Assembly (NCBI GenBank): GCA_000827495.1 | Contig: KN817532.1 | Coordinates: 191,388-255,387, forward strand | DNA: 64,000 nucleotides | Source of the DNA: Hypholoma sublateritium FD-334 SS-4 | Taxonomy: Eukaryota > Basidiomycota > Agaricomycetes > Agaricales > Strophariaceae | Reading direction: 5' to 3' | In this document: piece after piece, positions 49,160 to 58,788 of the stretch | Layout of the letters: the number at the start of each line of letters is the position of its first letter | Position numbering within the stretch: position 1 is the first letter of the stretch | Translations under genes and position numbers: made by a program | The notes under the pieces: model-generated | What the model saw: only the letters and a program-made list of their open reading frames with translations | The model's database searches: none | Told to the model about the DNA's origin: nothing

Positions 49160-50592
49160 TCAAAACTCTACGTCTTTGTCCTTCTTTCGTGATTTATTCT
49201 TATTTTCCCCCTCGTCGTCCTCCTCGTCGAAGAAGTTTTCTGATCCCTCTGGACTGTCGTCAGAGTGTTTCGTACGGGCTGCTGCTTTGTCCGGGCCGTC
49301 CCCCGGCGCGGCGTCGCTTGCATTATCCTCACGCGCGTGGAATTCCGCAGGGATATCATCTTCATCGTCGTCCTCGTAATCCCTTGCAATGCGCGCTATC
49401 TCAGATCGCAGCGCCTTGCGTTCGCTAATCAGCTCCAGCCAGCGCTCGATGTCAAGCCCGCGCGTCTTGTAAAGCGCTTCGCGCCGTGCAGTGATGCTGC
49501 GTGCGAGCACGGAGCTGTATGACACCTCGCGCCCTTGGTATAGGAACCAAAGGTATCCCACGACGACGGTAGACAGCCCGGAGAGATATGTGATAGGTTC
49601 CATGACATCCCTAACTTACAATGAGTAAATAAAGTATACCTGGTAATCAAGAGCGACGCACCAGCCGTAGTCCCAGAATGTCAGGCGCGCGACAGCGCCC
49701 CAGTATACGACGAGCATTCCAAAGCCGCCGAGGGCCATGTGGCGCGCGCCGCGCCGTGCCTCTGCGTCGCAGCGCTCCTTGAGGCCTTCCATATCGTGCA
49801 GGAGGCTCCCCACGAGCCGCAGGCGCCGCTGCATGAAGCGCGTACGGTCGGCGAACGTCGGAACTGCGACCGTCAGCAGCGTCTCCTTCGTACCCGCTAC
49901 CTCACCGTCCACAGCCTCCTCTCGTACGTGCGGCTGTCCACGTCCGTGTCGGTGGTTGTGTTCGTGCGTTATAGCTATCGTAAACTCAGCCGAGCGCGCG
50001 GCGGCGCGGATGAAGTCGCCGAGGTCGGTAGAGTCAGACCACTGCACGGCCTTCCCATCCGCAGGTGCACTGCGGAAAGAGATATGTGATGCAGCGTGTC
50101 CAAGTTCGGCGTGAATGAGTCTGCCAATGTGTGAAAGGGGTTGCGAGGGGTGTAAAAGGAAGACCATCGGTGGAGGTGGGTCGGCGCTGGTGCCATTAAG
50201 GTGGCTTTGTTCATTGTTGGATGGGTATGGGAGGCTCCCGAGGGGTAATATTAGTTTGAAGAGGTGCGAAGACGTCGGCGAGAGCTTTCCTAGTCCCGGA
50301 CAGGGGGGTAAATACGATTGGCGAAAGCCTGAGATTTCAGAAGATGCCCACCTCGTCCTTCCGCAACACCGGCCACATCATCCCACGAGGCTTTTAGTTT
50401 GCTCTTCTCTGGGGTATCGTCTTCGTTCCATCTGGCCTTCGGCGATGCCTCCGCTATGAAGTGTGCGTGGTTTACATCTAGATTCTTGTCGTGTGTGGTG
50501 AACCAGCGCGCCCCACAAAGCGTCGACGCTCGAATTCTTGGAGTCAATCCATGGGTATTGCATATTTGGAAAGCACTTCTGAGTGTAAACAT
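49160..50592 (-). CDS. MCU: Mitochondrial calcium uniporter pore protein (MCU)
   Basis: Exons 50592-50352, 50289-49662 and 49610-49160; 439 aa. The N terminus is Arg/Ser-rich and lacks acidic residues for 25 residues (MFTLRSAFQICNTHG start), as in mitochondrial presequences. Then GKLSPTSSHLFKLILPLG, a beta-grasp-like domain, a coiled coil (about residues 225-255), TM1 (GGFGMLVVYWGAVARLTFW), the selectivity-filter sequence WDVMEP at 290-295 with the conserved Glu at 294, and TM2 (SGLSTVVVGYLWFLY). The tail is a coiled, acidic and basic matrix region. MCU forms the Ca2+ channel of the inner mitochondrial membrane. The exon 2-3 junction lies in the Trp codon of the filter. Confidence 0.93.
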
Positions 50593-51415
50593 ACCCTACG
50601 GATCCTTGGACTGTATAGGGAGGAGAAACGTGGTGACTTCAAGGTGTATCGGACGCCACATGGGAGCAAATGTCAAAGCGCCTAAAAGTAACGACGTCAT
50701 GTCCTTTTATGATCCCCACGGACATAAGTACATCACGTGAATTCGGTCTACTACACTGTACTGAGCATCTTGAATTTGTCCAGAATTGCGAGGAAAATTG
50801 AATTGCTCATGTGAAATTTCACGGATGAAGCACAGATCTGAAAAGCGCTGAAAAGCCGTATCCACTGGATTTTCAGAAAGCCAAGGGAACAAAACTTCGA
50901 GGAAATCGGCGAATGCTATTTATAGAACTCATACTTAGTACCAAGGTGAAATAATAGATACATCCAGCACACGAAAAGGATAAGTGATCTGTTGAGTAGC
51001 TTATCCCAAGACAATTGATTTATCAGACTCCGAGCTCGGAGGTGTTTAAAATTTCAGGAGATAAGTATGCTATCGTTCTGAAGCGACAGGAGGGAGTCAG
51101 TATATTGTGTGAATCTCTAGTCTAAAGTTGGAGGAAACAACGATATATATTAGGTTCACTATAGATCTGCTGAGAATTCATATCGGAGATTTCCTGCGAC
51201 TTTCTAGCTCTCTGGATCCAGGAAAAGAACTACGAGCGGCGAACATTGACGTGGATAGATGATCATTCAAAATTCGGCGCCAATGGCTACTCTAGTAGTC
51301 TCGGATATAGATGCTAGATGCTACTACAAACTAGTAGGAATAGTTTTATGGTTCCCTCTCAGGGTATTTAATAGGGCTTCCTACTCCAACCTTTGAGTAT
51401 ACAGACACCCCCACA
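50593..51415. other. Intergenic region
   Basis: Divergent region between MCU (minus) and peptide gene 5 (plus). No further gene. A weak TATA-like TATTTAATAG lies at 51365-51374. Confidence 0.4.
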
Positions 51416-51641
51416 ATGCAGCCAAACTTTTCTTTCTATTTGTCTCTTATTTTCGTAGTTGCAGGGTTCAACGCCATTGCCCAGCCTATTACGGCACCCA
51501 CGGCGGGTAAGGTCAGTAGCTCCGTATCTCGTTAAATGGCCAATTCGAGGCTTATAGTTACATATGTAGCGAGGGTCACCGGATTCGGAAATGTTTCAGT
51601 ACGCTGGTCAACCGGTCCCCACTGCATATAACATCATCTAG
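51416..51641 (+). CDS. Short secreted peptide, FRY family member 5
   Basis: Exons 51416-51511 and 51570-51641 join over a 58-bp phase-0 intron (GTCAGT donor, TGTAG acceptor); 55 aa. Exon 1: signal peptide (MQPNFSFYLSLIFVVAGFNA, cleavage near IAQ) then ITAPTAGK. Exon 2: RGSPDSEMFQY then AGQPVPTAYNII. The exon junction GK-RGSPD lines up with GK-GGSPD of the copy at 46858, residue for residue. Gln replaces Arg in the triplet. The KR at the junction is a possible Kex2 site, which would release a 22-residue peptide starting GSPD. The only intact copy on the plus strand. Confidence 0.68.
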
Positions 51642-52151
51642 AAGTGGTGTTGCGGCCCTTTTTCGTACGTATGGGATTATGCTCTGAAGGTATTGACTGT
51701 CACTCACATTTATATACCTCAAAGGACCTCGCCACTATGCATTGGGAATTGTCAGATAGAATGAGAGAAATACATACCTATGTCCCTGCCGGAAATTTTG
51801 TAGTTCTAATTCGGAACAGAGCGCTGTACTAGCAACTCAATATAGCTCGATGTATCGGTCACGGTAATTGGTAGCACCGCAATATACCTGTTATTTACGG
51901 GCCATTAACCGATAAATCAAATAAACAACACACCCAAAAGATTCATATCCCATCCAATACCCTATCCATCTCATAAGAATACACCCGTAAAATTAGACAC
52001 GTTGTTAATTATTGTCCATCCATCCATCCATCCATCCGTAATGTATCCAACAACTAATGTATTCAAACCATTCATATTCCATCTTGCCGCGCTCCATCCA
52101 TGAGGTCTTTACGGTATCCATTGGACTAATCGATTTGGGTATGAAAAATAT
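51642..52151. other. Intergenic region with CCAT microsatellite
   Basis: Beyond the peptide gene a frame to 51832 stays open and could be joined by splicing, but this is not needed. From 51.9 kb the sequence is rich in CCAT/CCATCC words on one strand. No gene seen. Confidence 0.4.
52015..52037. repeat. (TCCA)n microsatellite
   Basis: Five exact TCCA units and a partial sixth. Degenerate copies of the same word extend to either side between about 51950 and 52125. Confidence 0.9.
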
Positions 52152-52592
52152 ATGAATCGCGATCATCAAACAATTTCTTTCTTCCCTTCCACCGTGGGCC
52201 GCAGCCGTATCTACCACACTCCAGAGGCCAAACTTGCTGCAAATCGTGCGAAAAGCAAGAGATACTACGACAAGTATGAATCTCTTCAAAGTGTGGCAGA
52301 GATACACTCATAAATTATAAATCTACCAGAGAAAAGGACAAAATAAACGCGAAACGGCGTATGCAGTACGAAAAAAAAGTTGCTGAAGAGATTCAGAAGG
52401 TGTCTATTGTATTCGTTATCTGAGTCGGGCATTTTTCACTCACCTTGGGTTTGTAATATACTTATCTAGAAAAAGGAGCTCTGTAGTGCATCTGCCGTCG
52501 AAAATTCGATCCCAATGAATTGTGTGATGAATTCTCTACGACATGGATTGAATGGCACACCGAACCTTTGCATCCACTATCATTTTCGATAA
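52152..52592 (+). CDS. Small basic protein of RYYxK/AKRR type
   Basis: Exons 52152-52273, 52330-52399 and 52470-52592; 104 aa. The join restores a basic helical stretch, AANRAKSKRYYDK then EKDKINAKRRMQYEKKVAEE, of a kind often repeated in short agaricomycete proteins of unknown function. Introns are 56 and 70 bp with canonical ends (donors GTATGA, GTGTCT). The N-terminal 20 residues and C-terminal 40 are not recognisable. It may be a truncated or decaying member. No transposase residue pattern is visible. Nuclear, DNA-binding role is only a guess from the basic composition. Confidence 0.42.
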
Positions 52593-52890
52593 GCTCTGGT
52601 GCCAATTCTTGCTCAACTTCAAAAGTACGCGATCGAATGTTTGGTGACTGTACTCAAGTAGGTTAACCCGTGCCAAAAATAAGCCCTTCAATCGTCTAGT
52701 GGACTAAGCGAGTCACCAAATTGGATATATCGATGACAAATGGATAGTATTTTGTGAGAATAAGCAACAGCGTGAAAGACGGCGATTCAGATGGAAGAGA
52801 GCACACAGGGAAAGAGCCTTAGACAAGACGATAAGAATATAGACTGGGGTGGGGACGCGGATAGGAGGCGCGGGGATCATGTAGATGGGT

Positions 52891-53427
52891 TCAGAACAGA
52901 AGGCTGCGTACGACCACGCGGCCACGGAGTGGCGGATGGTCGAAATGTTGGCGGAAGGCTCTCGTTAAATGTTCCAGAACTGAGCTTAGTCCGTTATTGT
53001 AGCCATAGAATGAGGAAATCACGGTCGAGAGGAGAGTGTCGACTCGTCCATGGCTTGCCACGATACCGAATCCGACATGGGTTGGTACAGAGAATAGTCC
53101 CCTCGCTTGTCGCAGCCACTTCCAGAGACTCCTCTGTGTCAAGAGCACAAGCGAATCAGATATTGTGCAATTGGGGTTGATGGCGGGGGACGGGAAGTCG
53201 ATGATATTGAAGTTCGTCGGACAATCCAAAATTGCACGCTTACAACGTAAGATCAGTCCAGAAGATATAGAGGGAGGTGGTAGGATGTAGATTATACAAA
53301 CAGTGCGATCCAGCTCGAATACATTGGATATCTTCTGTGCTGTTCTCAAGGAGTCCGGACGACTCGGCCCATCTCCAAAGTCTACAACGCGACGGACCTC
53401 GACTCTTGTCGAGAACCAAGGACACAC
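52891..53427 (-). CDS. Uncharacterised 178-codon ORF downstream of URM1
   Basis: One uninterrupted frame of 178 codons on the same strand as URM1, starting 55 bp after its stop. It is clearly longer than other frames in non-coding parts of the window (mostly under 125 codons). The protein is basic with some hydrophobic patches; no domain recognised. It may be a real gene, part of a spliced gene running further left (an overlapping frame 52925-52713 is also open), or chance. No TATA or clear leader is visible. Confidence 0.3.
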   Translation of the reverse strand: MCPWFSTRVEVRRVVDFGDGPSRPDSLRTAQKISNVFELDRTVCIIYILPPPSISSGLILRCKRAILDCPTNFNIIDFPSPAINPNCTISDSLVLLTQRSLWKWLRQARGLFSVPTHVGFGIVASHGRVDTLLSTVISSFYGYNNGLSSVLEHLTRAFRQHFDHPPLRGRVVVRSLLF

Positions 53428-53481
53428 AGTATCGGAATGCTCCAGGTAAAGTTTTGGGGTGAATGGTGGTCCCCTGTTCGA

Positions 53482-53926
53482 TCAGCCCCCGTGCAATGTC
53501 GAGATAAACACAACCTCGTCGCCGTTCTTCAACTGGTACTCGCCCTCGCCCTCCAACTCCCAGTCTGTGTCATTGATTAGGACAAGAATCCCAGGTCGAC
53601 TATGGTCCACATGCGCCAAAAAAAGCAAATTAGCACAGCCCACGCTAGCCGGCGGAATTTTTCATGGCACTGCGAGATAATTTGTCTACTCACACTGTAC
53701 CATTCTCCATAAACAGCTCCGCACGCTCCTTCAGCATATGGTCCCGCATGTGATGCACTAGATAGCTGACATCGACTGCCTTTGCTTCCTTTTCGTTGAG
53801 CTCCTTGACGGTGGTATCGTTATCGGTTGACACTCTACATGGGATGTCGATACGATGGGAGCGCTGGTTGGCAAAAAGGAGCTCGAGCCCGCCTCCAAAT
53901 TCGATTTTGAGAGAAATCGTCGACAT
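53482..53926 (-). CDS. URM1: Ubiquitin-related modifier URM1
   Basis: Exons 53926-53694 and 53599-53482 join over a 94-bp intron (phase 2); 116 aa. The protein has the beta-grasp start [17 protein letters not shown], then a helix region, the strand [21 protein letters not shown], and ends LHGG. The C-terminal Gly-Gly is the residue pair activated by Uba4 as thiocarboxylate. Urm1 is both a sulfur carrier for tRNA wobble-uridine thiolation and a protein modifier. A slightly long loop ([19 protein letters not shown]) makes it about 15 residues longer than the yeast protein. Cytosolic. Confidence 0.93.
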
Positions 53927-54816
53927 TCTGCTGTTTTGTGGGTATAGAGGTATCCTGAACAGTAAGATGGCCCGGCAAGAGTGCTGGCGATGCGCGTGGA
54001 GGGATAGTCTGGGATAGTTGGCTGTGGCCAAAGTTGTCCACGGGATCAGCCGCGCTGAGTTGAAAATCACCCGATCATGACATATCAGTGTCATCGAGAG
54101 GTTAATTCATACCCAACCAAAAAAACACAACTGCGATGGAGCACCGAGCTCTTCGCAGCTCTCAGAAATCTCAGCAATACCAAAGCAATACTACAATAGC
54201 TCAGGTCGGCACCTTTCGGCCCGATTGTCGCAGCTCAAGTACTCCGAGTCATCCCCGATTGAAGGATGGCGGTATTTTGTTCCAATGACCCATTAAAAAA
54301 CCAACGCCCTAACCACACAAAATGCTTCGGAACAACCGATATGCCTGGCCGGTAGAGGCTATTAAGGGGTCGAAATCGCGAGCGGTAGTTTATATCCGGT
54401 TCTCTCGCGTATTTTATTTTTAGACCAGTTGTTGGTAAAAAGATAAGTAACTGTTTTCTTTGCTTTGAAGGTGAAGAAGATAGATACTTAGGAGCAAAGC
54501 TTGGGCCCGTTTGAAATAGCTTTGATAACTTTGACTAAATCTCAAGCTTCAAGCTCAAGTCTTCAATGTTGCCAGTGCTTCATGCAATGTTTGTAAAATT
54601 GTACCGGCCAAATCTCTCCGTCCCGTCGACGATTTGTTGACGATGATCTGCGTGCCGATATGGCTGGTGGGCACAGGTGATCTTTAGCACGTCTGGCGGA
54701 GCATCATAAAGCATATGAGCTTACCATATTTCTTTAAAACTGCAGCGGCTTCAAACATATAAAATTGACGCTCTTGACGCGTTGTCTATCCAGAATACCC
54801 TTTCCCAACATCCGAC
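53927..54816. other. Intergenic region
   Basis: About 0.9 kb between URM1 (minus) and the secreted protein gene (plus). No gene seen. A TATA-like CATATAAAAT near 54758-54767 lies about 52 bp before the next start. Confidence 0.4.
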
Positions 54817-55652
54817 ATGTTCTTCTCCAACAAATTCTGCAGCCTTGCTTCCATTACTACTGGTGTATTGCACACATATGCTGCTCCTGTAAGTGCACCT
54901 TAGGCTTTACAAGCATGACATTCATGGGTGTGTCTGATGAGTATGAATTCTATACAGACATCCCGCACCCAGTCCTGTGCCATTCTCGCGCCAGGAAACT
55001 ACTCGATTCAAAGCGTCGCACTTCCTGGAGAGCTGGTTGGTGTGGGTCAGCCCTTCTCTGAAGGCTTTACTCTTGCCTTAGAAAAGGCCCCTCCTCCGGG
55101 AAACCTCGGAGTGGTAGGTGTCTCTACTCTGACAAGTTTATCATCATACACTGAATACAAATACATTGTAGTGGACATTGACAAATGCTGATCAAGGCGG
55201 TTATACTATCTTAAACGTCGAGCTTGGGCGTAACGTCACTACAGGCGCGTTGCCCGAATCTGTTAGTACTTTCTTCACGTAGCTCCAACGTCTACTCAGT
55301 ATAAATCTTCAGCAACTTCCCCTTCCCGTTCTTCCTGTCCCCGTGACACACGGCATCACCTACGCAATTCAATGCGCAGGTAACGGCGAATACGTTGTAA
55401 GCTCCACCTCCAATGTAGAAGCCGTCTGACGAACTGAGAAATTCCTGTATCTAGATCAAAGCTGTCGACGCAGATTTGCTTTGGACCACTCTCCCCGGTA
55501 CAGGTATCGCCGATATGGAAGAGGGTGTGGCTTCAGTAAGCGAGGTCCAACTTGTAAAATTGAATTTTATACTGATAAACACGCCTGTATAGATGGTTAT
55601 GGAGCCCGCTTCTGGATCTGAAGAGCAGCACTTCATTTTCAATGCCCTTTGA
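54817..55652 (+). CDS. Secreted beta-trefoil-like protein (possible I66-type protease inhibitor)
   Basis: Exons 54817-54888, 54958-55113, 55172-55261, 55313-55396, 55455-55535 and 55593-55652; 180 aa. All five introns are phase 0. Exon 1 ends near a signal-peptide cleavage (VLHTYA-AP). The mature part has three similar beta-rich units, each with a G-x-Y-x-I/V pattern and a W or hydrophobic core: PGNYSIQSVA, WTLTNADQGGYTILNV, and GEYVIKAVDADLLWTT. That is the pattern of fungal beta-trefoil proteins such as mycospins and I66 inhibitors, or lectins. No catalytic residues are visible. The fold assignment is inference by pattern, and activity is unknown. Confidence 0.7.
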
Positions 55653-56082
55653 AGGACGATATTTTCTTCTTTTTCGTCAGGGGTCCAATTGAATACTAGT
55701 AGTACAATGTTTTAGTATATCAAAGTAGTTCGGACTCAAATACGATATTTCATACAAAAGAAGGTACATATACCTCTTCAAGCTTCAAGCTTCAAGTATG
55801 GCCCCATAAACTTTCTTTTAATGGAAATCATTTGTTGCGGAGGTGGAGGAAGTCCGATATGTTAAGAATACATATATTATACACAAGATTTAATGCAGAG
55901 ATGATGTACGGGAATGCGCGATGGATAATAGTTAACAAATACGAAACGTCGAACGAGCCAGAAATTAATAATAGATTATATCAGATGTGCGTAATTGTCC
56001 ATCGTTCTGGAGCGGTATGCAGCGGCAATCCTCTGGTCAGAACACGATCAATCTCGGACGACGAGAAGATACCTCCTAGACA
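55653..56082. other. Intergenic region, convergent gene ends
   Basis: 3-prime flanks of the secreted protein gene and the acidic protein gene. A CTTCAAG word is repeated three times near 55778-55797. Nothing else. Confidence 0.4.
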
Positions 56083-56493
56083 TCAGCGAGCCTGAGCATG
56101 ACAGGGGCTATCTTTCCTGGCTTCTCCTTCTCCACAGGGCGCCGCGGCGACTGCCACAGGGTTTTCGGGGCCTTCTTGACTAACATCTTCTACTGCCTCC
56201 TCGTCTTCTTCGTTCTCTCGATCGTCGTTTTGATCACCGTCATCATCGCCCTCTTCACTGCCTTCCAAATTGTCCTCGTTTTCGTCGCCATCGTCAGATA
56301 TTACTTGATCACCCTTGTTTTCTGTCAAAGAGCTGCTGGAAGAGCTAGCACCGATGTCGCCAGACGGATTGGAATCATAAACTTGGAGAGCACGTTGTAT
56401 GTCTATCATGATTTTGCGGAGTGTTTCTCCGCTAATTGGTATGAAGAGAGGTCGAGCAGTAGTAGTTGAAGAGCTTGAGTGAGCCGAAGGCAT
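56083..56493 (-). CDS. Small acidic protein, intronless
   Basis: One exon, 136 aa. A TATA box (TATAAAAC, 56588-56595) lies 95 bp before the ATG. The N-terminal part is Ser/Thr-rich with FIPISGETLRKIMIDIQRAL, a likely amphipathic helix, and the middle is almost entirely Asp/Glu/Ser/Asn (residues 65-105). No signal peptide. Resembles the acidic protein at 48530 in composition, exon count and TATA spacing. Function unknown. Confidence 0.55.
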   Translation of the reverse strand: MPSAHSSSSTTTARPLFIPISGETLRKIMIDIQRALQVYDSNPSGDIGASSSSSSLTENKGDQVISDDGDENEDNLEGSEEGDDDGDQNDDRENEEDEEAVEDVSQEGPENPVAVAAAPCGEGEARKDSPCHAQAR

Positions 56494-58158
56494 GACAGTC
56501 GATATCTAGAAGCGACGGTGGCAAAAGCTACAGGCAGAGCGGAGGAGGACAGGAAGGCTGGGAGAGGTTGACGACATGGCAGTTCTGGTTTTATACCACA
56601 GCCAGAGGTCAAGGTAATTTCTGCCACAAGACGTTGTTAAGGCAATGTAGATGCTGTTCGAGATCGCGTGCACCGTGGGCCACAATCTGGCCACAAGCTG
56701 TAGTAAGACAATGGAAATTGGATTTGCGTGGCCACCAAAGCATTCAGAGTCCGAAAGATCGCGAATGGGACAGTTCGTGGACTCCCCCTCTACATGGCTA
56801 CCAGTCATATTCCTATAGATACTTCTGAGAGGGTGTATGAGAACATGATTGTAGCATATGCAATTTGCGGCAGACCGGTCGGTTTTTCAAGTCCATTCCA
56901 CGGGAGCTTGGAAACGGCAACCAGCCGTCCGTAGTGAAGTGCGCACCTCCAAGAAGTTTTAAGATTGTTTGCGAGTCCAGTTTAAGTTGTACATGTACTT
57001 GTTGGCACTGAGGCCACCGAATCTCAGGTTTCCAGCGGTGTAGTAGCATCCAGGGATTTGGAGCAGCTGAACCTGTGCTAACTGAGTCACTAAGTTCTGT
57101 TCTGGCAAAGACGCAAGCAGTTCCCATGGAGGTTTCAGGAGAGGAATTGAGCTAAGCTCACACATAAGCTGCTCAAACACATCTGTTAATCCACATCTTG
57201 AGTCGACGGAGCAGAAAAGTTCTACTTACCATGACCGGATGCCTAAAATGTGACAAGAACTTCGACCAGGGAATTGTGCCGTGCTGAACCCATTGTCAAC
57301 ATCAAGGAAGCGATGCGCCGTTCCGGCATGTAAGATGGAGATCGATTGTCATCTGTTATAAGGGTGTGAAGGAGCCTCAAAAGAGTCTGGTTGCAGCTAC
57401 TTAGTTGCTCTTGCATTGGCGGTAGCGCCTGCGCTATGTACTAGTAGTGACCGTTGAAACGTTGAAACTTGACGCGGACGATACCATCGTGATTTCGTGG
57501 CTGTGCTTTCAGATCAATTTGTCCCGGGCCGGGATGGCTGGAAACTGCGCAGCTCACGTACTTACTGCCACTTGACTACCACTGGGATCAGGGCTTCCCA
57601 ACACATTTGCGCATACGAACCACAACCTCCAAGACGAACAGAGGTGCTAAGAGACTACTGAAACCATAAAAAGGTACGACACGATGCCTTTGATAGTATG
57701 CCATACACACGCTCTAATTTTTCGTAGGCAAGCGCTTGGGAACTCCTCCCGTGCACAACTGGCGCTTTATGGGCGCTTAATGTTTAATACTTAAATGCCT
57801 GACACACGCCGACGCGCTGATAGATGACGGTGGAAATAACAAGAATATAAGTGCAGCTTCGCCTTTATCCTGACGTCCCCAGTAAAAATAGGCCGAATCG
57901 ACGTGACCGTGCCACTAGCCACCAGTCGAATTATATATTTCAGCAGCAGGAGACCTCTGAAATCCTTTGTATCTATTGTGATCGTCGAAAGTGCCGGAAG
58001 CAAAAGACCTGCTTAAAAAATTCATCAAGTCATCCTGCCGAACTTCAAATCAATTTCGCACCGAATAGGCATTGTACGTAATTTACCCTGTAGCTCCTTT
58101 GGCGGCGCACCGCCCCTGGTTGCCAGCATGCGCATAAACTTTGACCTCGTTCTCCACC
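56494..58158. other. Intergenic region
   Basis: About 1.7 kb. Open frames up to 104 codons on the minus strand (57127-56813) are not convincing. No RNA gene or repeat recognised. Confidence 0.4.
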
Positions 58159-58788
58159 ATGATCGTGGTCGACCCAACGGACGCCGAAGCCAATGCAGAC
58201 GCCGCGTCCGTCCGCACGCTCGTATCCTCGCCAAAATTCCACCATTACTTTCCTGCGCTGGCCATCTCCTCACTACCCATATCAACAGTCGCCCTGATAT
58301 GCGCGATCCTGAACCGCAGCGGCTCACCCTTCGGAAACGGAAATCTGAATGGCCTGCTGACAATCCTCGCCTTCACACTCAGCCTTCCATACCAAGTCGT
58401 CGCCATCCTGCTCGTGTGGCTGAACAAGCACCAGATAGCATCTATCCTCTCATTCAACCCATCCTCGCTGCGAAGCATTGCGTACAGCGCTTTCCTCGCC
58501 CTCATGTGGGTGGGCTCGGTCATCCTCGCGGCGTGGTTGATAGCTACTGGGGGGAATATCGACGACTGCATCCGGGATACACTATGCTATCCAGATTGGA
58601 AAGACATAGACCAAAGCAATGCAAATATTGTGGTGACGCTTGTCTTGTCCGCGGTGGAGGTGTTAGTGTTCGGTGGAATGACAGTGATCTGCTATATGCA
58701 TAAGCAGTCCTTGACATCCAGCGCTGCGCCCATGCCCGAAACACGACAATCTGGCCCTTCGCTGGGTACCAAAGCTATTTCCGCGTGA
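58159..58788 (+). CDS. Four-TM protein, tandem paralog 1 (intronless)
   Basis: One exon, 209 aa. Begins MIVVDPTDAEANADAASVRT and, after about 30 residues, has four hydrophobic helices (about 32-52, 62-82, 108-128, 160-180), then a short Ser/Pro tail. The paralog at 60043 starts with almost the same 20 residues and has the same spacing of helices; matching pairs include LPYQ, VWL, HQIAS and a Lys/His-rich end of the last helix. Four-helix layout with short loops is like MARVEL or related proteins, but no signature residue was found. Unknown function. Confidence 0.72.
   Translation: MIVVDPTDAEANADAASVRTLVSSPKFHHYFPALAISSLPISTVALICAILNRSGSPFGNGNLNGLLTILAFTLSLPYQVVAILLVWLNKHQIASILSFNPSSLRSIAYSAFLALMWVGSVILAAWLIATGGNIDDCIRDTLCYPDWKDIDQSNANIVVTLVLSAVEVLVFGGMTVICYMHKQSLTSSAAPMPETRQSGPSLGTKAISA

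Noticed and set aside
51416..51832. A four-exon alternative for peptide gene 5 ending at 51832, with a CC-containing tail.
   Set aside because: It stays in frame, but it uses a different first junction and removes the conserved SPDSEMFQY tail. The two-exon model matches the sister gene residue by residue at the exon junction.
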